From: Poriferisodalis sp965231925
GTDB taxonomy: Bacteria > Actinomycetota > Acidimicrobiia > Acidimicrobiales > Poriferisodalaceae
DNA: 64,000 nucleotides
Direction: 5' to 3'
NCBI GenBank assembly: GCA_965231925.1
Contig: OZ246894.1
Coordinates: 2,046,001-2,110,000, forward strand
Under the pieces are notes generated by a model. That model saw only the letters and a list, made by a program, of their open reading frames with translations, was not told the origin of the DNA and searched no databases. Positions within the stretch are counted from its first letter, which is position 1. Each line of letters opens with the position of its first letter. This document shows, one piece after another, positions 54,204-62,011 of the stretch. The position numbers and the translations under genes are program-made.

Positions 54204-55502
54204 TCAGGCTCCGTTGTGCGGACTGTTCACCATGACATCGCGGTAGTGGTGCCAGAAACCGCGATTGGTGGTCTCGTCGGTGATATCGCTCCAGCGCTGC
54301 CCGTCTTCGACGTGCTCGCGTTCGAGGCCCCGGCTGAGGTCCACCCATCCGTCGTCGCCAACGGCGGCGCCTTCGAAGGCCCGGTGCATGCGCTCGGCGA
54401 TGACCGCGTCGTCGGTCAGGAAGAACGATGCGGGGCCCATCGCCGCTTCAGACTGCAGCACGAGTCGCCGGTTGACGCTCTCATCGGTGCCCTCGACCAG
54501 CAGGGGAGTGTGGTGGTGCACTGTGACGCCCGGCGAGACCGGCTCGATCCGGGCGATGTTCATCTCAGCCAGGAACAGGTTCGGGAACACCAGTGCGTGC
54601 GGCGGCCCGTCCCACATGATCGTCTTGGCCTTCTCGGGTCCGTAGGACCGCTCGAGCGCCTCGCAGTAGTCGGCAACCTTTTCACGGGTGGTGCCGAGCC
54701 ATGCCAGCTCAGCGGTGTAGCTCCGGCGGAAGTCGAGTTCGAGATGGCCCCCGTCGTAGGCGCGCGTGGCGGACTCCGAGGCCTCCTCGCCGGTCATCAC
54801 GATCTCGTCGTAGTAGGTGTCAGGGACTGCCCGGGCCATCGACGCATGAGTGAAGTTGAGGTGGTAGCCGTCGTGGTCGCTCTCGGGCCACATCTTCCAG
54901 TTCGAGTCGACCCGCTGGCCGATCCAGCCAGCAGACAGGCGGACTGTGCCGGTGGGGGACATGTTCGCCGTGCGGTCGATGAGATCGGTGCCGCCTGCAC
55001 CGAGATGGCCGCTGAGCGGTCCTGCGGTGCCGCTGCGATTGGCGAACACGAAGCCCCGGTAGTCGTCGACTTGGCCGGGGCGGTCGAGCCCCAGATCGGC
55101 GGTGTCCTTGTGAAAGCCCTTCGGCCCGGGAACACCGAGCAGCGTGCCGTCGAGGTCGTAGGTCCACCCGTGGTACGAGCAGCGGAAGTTGCGGTTGTTG
55201 CCGTCGTTCTGCGGGCACAGGGTGGTGCCGCGATGCGCGCAGCGGTTTGCGACCACGCTGATAGCGCCGTCACGGTTGCGCACCATGAGCACGGGCTCGT
55301 TGCCCAGCCGCCGGGCGACCCAATCGCCGATGTCGGGTACTTCGGACTCGTGTCCGACGAAGACCCAGCCGTCGGTGAAGATCCGCTCCATCTCGTCCGC
55401 GAAAACGCCCGGATCGGTGTACAGGCTGCCGTGGACGCGATCGTCCTGCACAAGGTGCCGGTAGTCGTTCACGGCCGATGAGCTCTGCACTGTCAGCGCC
55501 AT
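54204..55502 (-). CDS. Rieske aromatic-ring-hydroxylating dioxygenase alpha subunit (copy 2)
   Basis: A 432-aa paralogue of copy 1, with CAHRGTT...CSYHGWTYDLDG and SDHDGYHLNFTHAS. Colinear with copy 1 over the whole length, so the alpha/beta pair arose by tandem duplication. Differences are concentrated in the loops after the second His, where substrate specificity is set. Confidence 0.93.
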   Translation of the reverse strand: MALTVQSSSAVNDYRHLVQDDRVHGSLYTDPGVFADEMERIFTDGWVFVGHESEVPDIGDWVARRLGNEPVLMVRNRDGAISVVANRCAHRGTTLCPQNDGNNRNFRCSYHGWTYDLDGTLLGVPGPKGFHKDTADLGLDRPGQVDDYRGFVFANRSGTAGPLSGHLGAGGTDLIDRTANMSPTGTVRLSAGWIGQRVDSNWKMWPESDHDGYHLNFTHASMARAVPDTYYDEIVMTGEEASESATRAYDGGHLELDFRRSYTAELAWLGTTREKVADYCEALERSYGPEKAKTIMWDGPPHALVFPNLFLAEMNIARIEPVSPGVTVHHHTPLLVEGTDESVNRRLVLQSEAAMGPASFFLTDDAVIAERMHRAFEGAAVGDDGWVDLSRGLEREHVEDGQRWSDITDETTNRGFWHHYRDVMVNSPHNGA

Positions 55503-55827
55503 CGATGTTCCCCCTCGATGTCATCGAACGCTAGGCGTTCACGCCCGTTCGCCGCTGATATGCCCTAGATCCCGGGCGTTCGGTAGCCGTCACGCCGCCA
55601 CAGGATCGGGAAGTGGTTCTCGTCCATTTCGTCGTCGGTGAGCATGACGCCAAGCTAGTTGGGTGCGCTTCGGTCACCAGGAGTGTTCCGTCGAGCTGGA
55701 GCACGCTGGGAGCCCCAAAGAGCCACATGACTACCCTCGAGGCGAGCGTCGTCGAGTACGGCCAACGAACGGCCAGCCGGAGGAATGTTGACGTGAGCGA
55801 TCTTCAGTTGAGCGAGCATCGAAGCTG
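55503..55827. other. Intergenic region holding a decayed module copy
   Basis: No intact gene. On the minus strand a 26-codon frame (MLTDDEMDENHFPILWRR..., ending near 55568) may be a remnant. On the plus strand 55672-55817 is a relic of the two-gene module that is intact at 56176-56701. Confidence 0.5.
55672..55817 (+). pseudogene. Relic of the HicA-like/unknown two-gene module (copy A)
   Basis: The sequence aligns with 56309-56460: GHQECSV versus SHRECSV, then SSWSTLGAPK in a shifted frame versus SIWSTPAVPE, then TNGQ versus TNGS before the stop. GTG 55793 behind GGAGG starts VSDLQLSE, matching the first codons of the partner gene (NDVSLSEPS). The match stops at GAGC, where the nitroreductase fragment begins. 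Confidence 0.6.
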
Positions 55828-56160
55828 ATGGCCGAGCCGGCCTTCGCACCGGGCACGCCCGACTATCAAGCAATCGTCGATCACGCGTTGATGACGACCC
55901 GGGGTGTGCGCCAACGTCTCGACTTCGACCGGGAGGTGGATGATCAGATCATCCTCGACTGCATCGATGTCGCCGAACAGGCACCGACCGGAGGGAACAA
56001 CGGCAGCCGCCGGTGGATGATCATCAGAGATCAGCAGACCAAGGATCGGCTGGCCGAGCTCTACCTGTCGGCCGGCGTCGACTGGGTCATCGAGACGGCG
56101 AAGCGGCTGGAAGGCAGCGGCCACCAGAATGAACGGCTGATGGCCGGTGCCCGCCATTGA
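55828..56160 (+). pseudogene. Truncated nitroreductase-family protein
   Basis: A 110-aa frame with the N-terminal half of an FMN nitroreductase: TTRGVRQRLDFDREVDDQII, AEQAPTGGNNGSRRWMII. Complete enzymes are about 200-230 aa; the C-terminal half is missing and the frame ends in unrelated codons. It is inserted between two copies of a small module, so it probably arrived with a rearrangement and is not functional. Confidence 0.7.
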
Positions 56161-56175
56161 TTTACCTTGCTGTCG

Positions 56176-56424
56176 ATGGCGCAGGGTGTTCACCCGAAGA
56201 AGGAGATCCGGCGGGCGGTAGATGTCCTCAAAGCGGCCGGGTGGACCGTCGTGCTCTCGAAGGGGCGCAGCAGCCATGCTTGGGGTCGCGCTCATTGTCC
56301 GTTCAGCCACCGGGAGTGCTCAGTATCCATCTGGAGCACACCGGCAGTCCCGGAACACCACGCCGCTACTCTCGTAGCCAGAGTCGCCAAGTGCCTTCAG
56401 CGCATCACCAATGGATCGGAGTGA
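56176..56424 (+). CDS. HicA-like small protein (copy B, intact)
   Basis: An 82-aa protein: PKKEIRRAVDVLKAAGWTVV, then LSKGRSSHAWGRAHCP, resembling the HicA helix-strand-His arrangement, then a Cys/His-containing loop (FSHRECSVSIWSTP) not usual in HicA, and a C-terminal helix. TACCTT (56163-56168) ends 7 bases before ATG 56176, so it has its own leaderless promoter. The partner gene begins 2 bases after its stop codon. Toxin role is inferred from the fold only. Confidence 0.6.
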   Translation: MAQGVHPKKEIRRAVDVLKAAGWTVVLSKGRSSHAWGRAHCPFSHRECSVSIWSTPAVPEHHAATLVARVAKCLQRITNGSE

Positions 56425-56425
56425 G

Positions 56426-56701
56426 ATGACCGCAAACGATGTCTCGCTGAGCGAGCCGAGCAAGGCTTTTCGATTTGTGCTGGTCACCGAGGGGGCAGAC
56501 CTGCTCGACTGGGACACGCTCGATGCCCTATACGAGGCCGGCTGCGGCGACGCGACCATCGGGAGCGATACGTTGGAATTTGCGCGCTCAGCGCAGACAC
56601 GAGACGAGGCGCTGTGCTCGGCCATGCGAGACGTGGCTTCAGTTCCGGGTGTCTCGGTCCTGCGCGTCGAATTCGGAGATAGCGCTTCCGGCCGCAACTG
56701 A
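56426..56701 (+). CDS. Small protein with DALYEAGCGDATIG motif (copy B, intact)
   Basis: A 91-aa alpha/beta protein: FRFVLVTEGADLLDWDTLDA, LYEAGCGDATIGSDTLEF, then a helix and GVSVLRVEFGD. It resembles the N-terminal half of a larger actinobacterial family in which a helix-turn-helix follows; here the HTH is absent. A homologue lies at 57847-58127 and a relic start at 55793. Begins 2 bases after the HicA-like gene and is its probable antitoxin or partner (inference). Confidence 0.6.
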   Translation: MTANDVSLSEPSKAFRFVLVTEGADLLDWDTLDALYEAGCGDATIGSDTLEFARSAQTRDEALCSAMRDVASVPGVSVLRVEFGDSASGRN

Positions 56702-57086
56702 CTCAACCGAAACAACACCCTCGGGTGGGTGAATTCAGCTCTTGGCGTTAGGAGCCTTCGCGAGTAGAGCGGGGCTGTCGGCATCGCGCTCACGACTGTC
56801 GGTGCTGACCGACTGGACAAAGAGGGTCGTCGGAGGCAACTGAATTCATCGTTCGCGTCGACAGAGTGGAAGATGCAGTGGGCAACTCTGTCGCTCATGA
56901 TGGCCTTGGACGGCAAGAAGTGGCTTGACCCGGGCCATCGGGGTCGGGCCTTCGTCGCCTGATCGTACTGGGAGACGCGTAACCGATGTGGCCTCATCCC
57001 CGGGTCTGAGTTCGCCCGGCTACGTGAGGTGTCGATGTTGATCTGGTCGAGTTCCCGTAGCGATCAATTCGCGCCGCCTATAGGTG
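56702..57086. other. Intergenic, no supported gene
   Basis: 385 bases. A plus-strand frame ending at 56962 (containing KMQWATLSLMMALDGKKWLD) looks protein-like but has an in-frame stop and no start, so it may be a remnant. Otherwise nothing is recognised. Confidence 0.45.
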
Positions 57087-57380
57087 TCAGAGCAGAGGAG
57101 TCCGTCGTTGATCTTGCACAACGGACACTTCGAGGCGGCCGTCTACTCCACGGGCGTAGCGCTGGAGAACGCTGATCGTGACATTGTCGGAGCACTCGAT
57201 GGCGGCGATGCGGGGTTGCGATACGCCGATTCGCTCAGCGAGGTCGCGCTGGGTCAAGCCGGCGCTCTCACGCAGAGCGGTCAACCCAGCAGCCAATCGC
57301 AACTCGTCCTCGATCACGCTGACGCGCTGGTCGGCGCCTGGCGCTTGAAGGACCTTCTTCTCCCATTGTTCAAGACTCAT
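57087..57380 (-). CDS. HigA-type XRE antitoxin
   Basis: A 97-aa protein with a helix-turn-helix (AGLTQRDLAERIGVSQPRIA) and the C-terminal strand LEVSVV. The ATG overlaps the stop of the HigB-like gene (ATGA). Antitoxin follows toxin, the usual higBA order. It should bind the GATAATA/TATTATC palindrome at 57801. Confidence 0.88.
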   Translation of the reverse strand: MSLEQWEKKVLQAPGADQRVSVIEDELRLAAGLTALRESAGLTQRDLAERIGVSQPRIAAIECSDNVTISVLQRYARGVDGRLEVSVVQDQRRTPLL

Positions 57381-57796
57381 CGTCGCTTCCTCCGGCCGGT
57401 CTGCTTTCTCGGTGCCGTCCTGTGTGGTGTCGTCTGCCGCCTATCGGCGAGCTTGGCTTGATGTTCGTCGAATCGATCATCGGCGATCGGAATGTTCGAT
57501 TCATACCAATGGTCCCAGTCGTCGCGCTTGTCGCCGCCGACCAGCAGAATGGCCCTGCGTTCGAGGTCGAAGGCAAACAAGACGCGCACTTCGCTTCGTC
57601 CGGTTGAGCCTGGTCGGAGTTCCTTCATGTTGTTGTGTCGGCTGCTCTTGAGAGTGTCAACCAGGGGACGGCCCATCGTCGGCCCTTGGTCTCGCAGCAC
57701 GCGGACGGCAGCAAGCAAGGCCTCAGCATCGGCCTGTTCGAGCTCCTCCGCCCACTGCCTACAGGCTGGATGAAACTCGACCGACCACTGTGACAC
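57377..57796 (-). CDS. HigB-type toxin (RelE/Gp49-like)
   Basis: A 139-aa ribosome-dependent mRNase-like protein: VSQWSVEFHPACRQWAEELE, LKSSRHNNMKELRPG, EVRVLFAFDLERRAILLVGG, DKRDDWDHWYESNIPIADDR, the pattern of phage Gp49-like HigB. It has a basic C-terminal tail of about 25 residues. GTG 57796 is chosen because it lies directly downstream of the palindrome and -10 box; the frame stays open to 57853. Confidence 0.87.
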   Translation of the reverse strand: MSQWSVEFHPACRQWAEELEQADAEALLAAVRVLRDQGPTMGRPLVDTLKSSRHNNMKELRPGSTGRSEVRVLFAFDLERRAILLVGGDKRDDWDHWYESNIPIADDRFDEHQAKLADRRQTTPHRTAPRKQTGRRKRR

Positions 57797-57800
57797 GCTT

Positions 57801-57818
57801 GATAATACTACTATTATC
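57801..57818. promoter_or_regulatory. Operator/promoter of HigBA, divergent with copy C of the small module
   Basis: GATAATA-4-TATTATC, a perfect 7-base inverted repeat. On the minus strand TATTAT ends 5 bases before the HigB GTG. A start-like GTG of the divergent gene copy C lies 29 bases on the other side. Confidence 0.6.
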
Positions 57819-57846
57819 CAATGCCAACGACCATAAACGGATCGGG

Positions 57847-58127
57847 GTGACAAGAGCGCAAGCGACGCTCAATTAAACGAGCCGGGCGAGACGTTCCGCA
57901 TCGTGCTGGTGACCGCACGTGCCGATCTCCTTGAATGGCCTGCGCTTGACGCTCTCTATGAGGTTGGCTGCGGCGATGCGACCATCGGACACGACTTGCT
58001 GGAGTTCACAGGGTCGGCCGCGTCACGGGGCCAAACCCTGCGCCCAGCCCTGCGAGACGTCGAATTGGTCGCAGGCGTGTCCGTAGAGCGAATCGAGTTC
58101 GGCGAGGGCAGCGCCGGCCGCCGGTAG
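57847..58127 (+). pseudogene. Second copy of the DALYEAGCGDATIG protein (copy C), 5' frameshift
   Basis: Codons from about 57864 read SDAQLNEPGETFRIVLVTAR and continue LLEWPALDALYEVGCGDATI..., closely following 56426-56701 to the end. The equivalent start GTG 57847 is in another frame and hits TAA at 57874, so a one-base indel has separated start and body. Translation from the internal GTG 57903 would lack the first strand. Confidence 0.6.
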
Positions 58128-58198
58128 CTGGGACGCCACGGTCCGCGCACTCTTGATGCCGGGTGATGACGGCGGTCGGATCGCTGGGGCGCTTGCGC

Positions 58199-58749
58199 TC
58201 AGGACTCGAGTGCTTCGAGGTCAACGATTGTCAAGCCGAGGGCAACGGCGATGGCATCGAGGAATTCCACGCTGGTTTCGAACCATTCGGTCCCACCGAA
58301 TTGTCGTTCAACCGAACTTCTGCGGGGCCCGCCATGCCCGGCAGCGTCAAGCAGTCGGTCGAAGGTGCGCTCGATGTCGTGGACCTCGGGCGCAGTCTCC
58401 GTCGGTCGGTAAAGGCGCAGGACGCGTCGTGGCTCCGGTGCCGCAGTCTGGTTGGCGATCTGATCGATGCGTTCGCGCATGTCCCTGGCGGACGATCCGA
58501 ATACGCCTTGGCCTCAGCCGACAGCGACGTTCCGTATCGCGGCTTGGGAAAATTCCGCAGCTTCCGCTGGACTTGGCTAGCGCGGCTTGGCAGCGTGGGC
58601 AAGACGCCCAGCCTCAGCGCTTGGATCATGTACCAGAGCCGGTGCTCCGCACCCGAGGACTTGATACCCAAGGCTTCGCGCAGTTCTGCGACGCTGCCTT
58701 CGGATTCGACTAGCACCTCGTATGCAACCGCGAGGGTGTCGCCGCGCAA
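58199..58749 (-). pseudogene. Unknown gene, probably frameshifted
   Basis: Two overlapping frames look like halves of one protein. Frame 1 from 58749 gives LAVAYEVLVESEGSVAELRE and RKLRNFPKPRYGTSLSAEAK, then turns Arg/Ser/Thr-rich. Frame 2 from ATG 58480 gives MRERIDQIANQTAAPEPRRV... ending IAVALGLTIVDLEALES. A single-base change near 58490 would join them. If not frameshifted, the 93-aa frame 2 product may be expressed alone. Family unknown. Confidence 0.45.
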
Positions 58750-58834
58750 GCACCCGGCCGCACATGCAGGACCTCGGGCTCGGGGTCACGCTTATGGCAA
58801 CGGCTTGCGAGGCCGTGGGTAGGGCAATCCGCTA

Positions 58835-59062
58835 TCAGCTGGCTGCGCGCCGGCGCATGGGTGTCACTGGCGCGCCGCCGCCCTCGGCCGCGGCAATGCT
58901 CGTTGAAACCAAAGTGACCTGCTCGAGCCGATCGGCCGCCCGGTAGAGGATCGCTGTCTCGTCGGCAGTGATGTGTCTGGTGCGTGGCGCGCTGTGATGA
59001 TCGGCGAAGGCTCGCAGGGCTTCCGCCAGCGTCAGCCCTTCGTAGTACGCAGCCCTTGGCAC
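58835..59062 (-). CDS. Small protein of unknown function
   Basis: A 75-aa protein (VPRAAYYEGLTLAEALRAFA... with a helix AILYRAADRLEQVT). GTG 59062 has GGAGG 6 bases upstream, good support for translation. It precedes the frameshifted gene in the same direction and could be the first member of a two-gene accessory module. Confidence 0.5.
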   Translation of the reverse strand: MPRAAYYEGLTLAEALRAFADHHSAPRTRHITADETAILYRAADRLEQVTLVSTSIAAAEGGGAPVTPMRRRAAS

Positions 59063-59123
59063 GAGAGTCCTCCGGTAACGAGAATGGCTTACGCCATCCG
59101 CAGTGTCTGATGTTCCGGATGTC

Positions 59124-60362
59124 TTACGACATCCGGAAGTCGGGATCGTGGCGGCGGAGTTCGCGGCGGGCGATGGTCATCTTGTGGACCTCGTCGGGGC
59201 CGTCCGCGATCCGCAGCGTGCGCATGTGTGCGTACATCTCTGCCAGCGGGAAGAACTGGGTCACGCCGCCGGCGCCATGCACCTGGATGGCCCGGTCGAT
59301 GACCTTGAGCGCCATGTTGGGCACGGCCACCTTGATGCCTGAGATCTCCTGGGCAGCGGCCTTGTTGCCGATGGTGTCCATCAGGTGCGCCACGTGCAGC
59401 ACGTACTCGCGGGACTGGTCGATCTCGATGCGGGCCTCGGCGATCCAGTCCTGGATCAGACCCTGCTGGGCGACCGGCTTGCCGAACGTCTCGCGCTCGA
59501 GAGCCCGCTTGCACATGTACTCCAGCGCCCGCTCGGCGACGCCGATCGAACGCATGCAGTGGTGGATGCGGCCCGGGCCGAGACGGGCCTGGCTGATGGC
59601 GAAGCCTTCGCCCTCGCCGCCCAGGATGTGGTCCTCGGGCACGCGCACGTTCTCGTACACGAGCTCGGGGTGGCCGCCGCGGTCGTGGAAACCGAACACC
59701 AACGGGTCGCGATCCACGGTGATGCCCTCGGCATGCCGGGGGACCACGATCATCGACTGCTGGCGGTGGCGCGGACCGTCAGGGTCGTTCTTGCCCATCA
59801 CGATGAGCACCTGGCACTCTGGCCGCAAGGCGTTCGAAGAGAACCACTTGCGCCCGTTCAGCACGTATTCGTCGCCGTCGCGGTCGATCCGCAGCCGGAT
59901 ATTGGACGCGTCGGAGCTGGCGACTTCGGGCTCGGTCATCGAGAACGTCGAGCGGATCTCGCCTTCGAGCAACGGGGCGAGGTACTGCTGCTTCACCCGC
60001 TCGGAGCCGTACAGGTTCAGGATCTCCATGTTGCCGGTGTCGGGAGCCGAGCAGTTCAGGGCCTCGGAGCTGAACGTGACCTTGCCGAGCTGCTCGGAGA
60101 TCGGCGAGTAGTCCAGGTTGGAAAGCTTGGTGCCGGGCGCCTGTGGGTCGAGGTGGGGGATGAACAGGTTCCACAGGCCTCGTTCACGGGCAGCCGCCTT
60201 GAGCTTCTCCATGATCGCCGGAGTGGCGTGCACGTCTCCCGCAGCAGCGAGTTCGGCGTACTGGTCGTGGTACTCCTCCTCGTTGGGGTAGATGTGGTCG
60301 TCCATGAACGACTGCACGGCCTCCTGCATCTCGAGGCCTTTGTCGGTGTAAGCGTGCGCCAT
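59124..60362 (-). CDS. Acyl-CoA dehydrogenase family protein
   Basis: A 412-aa flavoenzyme of the ACAD10/11-like branch: FSMTEPEVASSDASNI, KWFSSNALRP, QARLGPGRIHHCMRSIG, and the C-terminal VHGAGGVTQFFPLAEMYAH and DGPDEVHKMTIARRELRR. AGGAG precedes ATG 60362. It oxidises an acyl-CoA, possibly a 4-hydroxy-acyl or branched one. An SDR follows the same direction upstream. Confidence 0.93.
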   Translation of the reverse strand: MAHAYTDKGLEMQEAVQSFMDDHIYPNEEEYHDQYAELAAAGDVHATPAIMEKLKAAARERGLWNLFIPHLDPQAPGTKLSNLDYSPISEQLGKVTFSSEALNCSAPDTGNMEILNLYGSERVKQQYLAPLLEGEIRSTFSMTEPEVASSDASNIRLRIDRDGDEYVLNGRKWFSSNALRPECQVLIVMGKNDPDGPRHRQQSMIVVPRHAEGITVDRDPLVFGFHDRGGHPELVYENVRVPEDHILGGEGEGFAISQARLGPGRIHHCMRSIGVAERALEYMCKRALERETFGKPVAQQGLIQDWIAEARIEIDQSREYVLHVAHLMDTIGNKAAAQEISGIKVAVPNMALKVIDRAIQVHGAGGVTQFFPLAEMYAHMRTLRIADGPDEVHKMTIARRELRRHDPDFRMS

Positions 60363-60507
60363 GTCGGTGCTCCTGTTTCGTCGGTGAGTTCGTTGGCCGG
60401 CTTGGCGCCCTGCTAGCGGTGGGCGCCTCTGCGCCCCGAAAGCTAGCCCGCGGCTGCGCGAAGTTTCAGGGCCACGATCTGTGGCGGCGATCGCCGCGCT
60501 CTGCGGC

Positions 60508-61299
60508 TCAGACGTGGGTGCTGACGCCGCCGTCGATGGTCAGGCAGCTGCCGTTGATGTAGTTGGCCGCACCCGAGGCCAGGAACATCACGCCAGCAGC
60601 CACCTCTTCTGAGGTGCCATAGCGCCCTTGGGGAACCCCAGTCGAGTTGCGGGCGAAGATCGCCTCGGCATCGATGTCGTTCGCCTCGGCGATCTCGGCG
60701 GCCGCCCGCTCCCACATGTCGGTGCGGATGAGCCCTGGGATGACGGTATTGGTGAGCACGTTGTCGGTGCCGTACTTGCCTGCTAGCGCCTTGGCTGTAG
60801 CCACCATCGCCGCCTTCGTCGCCGCGTAGTCGATGAGCGCAGCATTCGGCGAAAACGCGGCCCCGCTGGCGATCATGATGATCCGACCCCACTTCTGCTC
60901 GCGCATGTGCGGCAGGCAGAAGCGGGTGCAGCGCACCGCCGACATCAGGTTCAGCTCGTGCAAGCTGGTCCAGTCGTCGTCGGTCATGTACAAGAAGTTG
61001 CGTGACGGCGACGCGCCGACGTTGTTCACCAAGATGTCGATGGAGCCCATCTGCGATGTGGCCAATTCCAGGATTTCCTGCACGGCATCGGGTTCCGACA
61101 TGTCGCCGAAATAGCCGTGAACTGACCCCGGCCCCGACGGCGGCTGGTAGGCAGCCAGTTCGAAGACCGATTCCGGACCGCGGGCGCAAAAGCCGACCGT
61201 GGCCCCGTGGTCAGCAAGCAGCCGCACCGAGGCATTGCCGATGCCCTTGCTCGCGCCGGTGACGAACGCCACCCGTCCAGACAGGTCTAAGTCGATCAT
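60508..61299 (-). CDS. SDR-family oxidoreductase
   Basis: A 263-aa short-chain dehydrogenase: FVTGASKGIGNASVRLLADH, VNNVG, IASGAAFSP with the catalytic Ser, YAATKAAM and TIDGGVSTHV. ATG 61299 has AGGGGG at good distance. It could provide the 3-hydroxyacyl-CoA dehydrogenase or ketoreductase step next to the acyl-CoA dehydrogenase. Confidence 0.92.
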   Translation of the reverse strand: MIDLDLSGRVAFVTGASKGIGNASVRLLADHGATVGFCARGPESVFELAAYQPPSGPGSVHGYFGDMSEPDAVQEILELATSQMGSIDILVNNVGASPSRNFLYMTDDDWTSLHELNLMSAVRCTRFCLPHMREQKWGRIIMIASGAAFSPNAALIDYAATKAAMVATAKALAGKYGTDNVLTNTVIPGLIRTDMWERAAAEIAEANDIDAEAIFARNSTGVPQGRYGTSEEVAAGVMFLASGAANYINGSCLTIDGGVSTHV

Positions 61300-61489
61300 G
61301 GCTCTTGTCCCCCTGTGGGTCGTTGCTTGGAATTGCGGAGTTGATAGGGCAATGCCAGCGGTCACCGCCACGATGGCACTGGCAGTTGATTATGACGCAC
61401 ACAGTCGATTGACTCAGTCTTGCTGATGCGTCAGCCACCGCGCTCGGTGAATCGACTCAATACCGGGTTCCGTGAGCGAGGACCAACCC

Positions 61490-62011
61490 CTACGCATTCG
61501 CGGTCGAGCAGCGGTGAGTGCTTCCGGAATCGAGCAGCAGAGGATTGACGATCCAGCGACCTTCACGGATAGTGCCGATTGCGCGCATGATGATGCGGTC
61601 ACTCTTACGGCGCCTCTTGACTACGAAGACGACTTGGGCTGAGTCAAGTTGGTCTGCGTAGAGCGGATGGTTACCGAGTTTGGCCAAGCCTGCGGCGGCT
61701 TGCCGACCCGCCCGTTCGCGCATCGTGAGTTTCATTTCGGAGACAATCCACTGATTGCGGCCGTCGCATTCCCGAAGTGCGATGACGTCAGGGCGGAGCT
61801 CGTCGGCCCCGAACGCGTGGCACTCGTCGCAGTCGAACGCTGCGATCAATCCCTCGATCGTGACGGTGCAGTTGTCCTTGCTGATGCGGTTCGGGCTTGC
61901 CTCGTCTGGGCCGGCGCCCTCAGGGCCAATGCGACCTGAGGGCAGCGGACTGTCCAGCCTGCACTCGCAGGCGGAGTGAAGGGATGGCAGCTGACTGACA
62001 TCGGGGCTCAC
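61490..62011 (-). CDS. PD-(D/E)XK-nuclease-like protein coupled to an ATPase
   Basis: A 173-aa protein with no close family recognised. D75 in ELRPDVIALRE and E92-x-K94 in WIVSEMKLTMRE fit a D...ExK nuclease core, and CDECHAF before it may bind metal. A basic strand VVFVVKRRRKSDR follows. GTG 62011 overlaps the ATPase stop by 4 bases, so the two are translated together. Nuclease effector of an ATPase-sensing defence pair is a reasonable inference. Confidence 0.62.
   Translation of the reverse strand: MSPDVSQLPSLHSACECRLDSPLPSGRIGPEGAGPDEASPNRISKDNCTVTIEGLIAAFDCDECHAFGADELRPDVIALRECDGRNQWIVSEMKLTMRERAGRQAAAGLAKLGNHPLYADQLDSAQVVFVVKRRRKSDRIIMRAIGTIREGRWIVNPLLLDSGSTHRCSTANA

Noticed and set aside
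53592..55481. 629-codon plus-strand frame
   Set aside because: Antisense to both Rieske gene pairs, which carry all iron ligands on the minus strand.
56774..56962. Protein-like plus-strand frame ending KKWLDPGHRGRAFVA
   Set aside because: An in-frame stop lies just upstream and no start codon is available before the conserved-looking part; at best a remnant.
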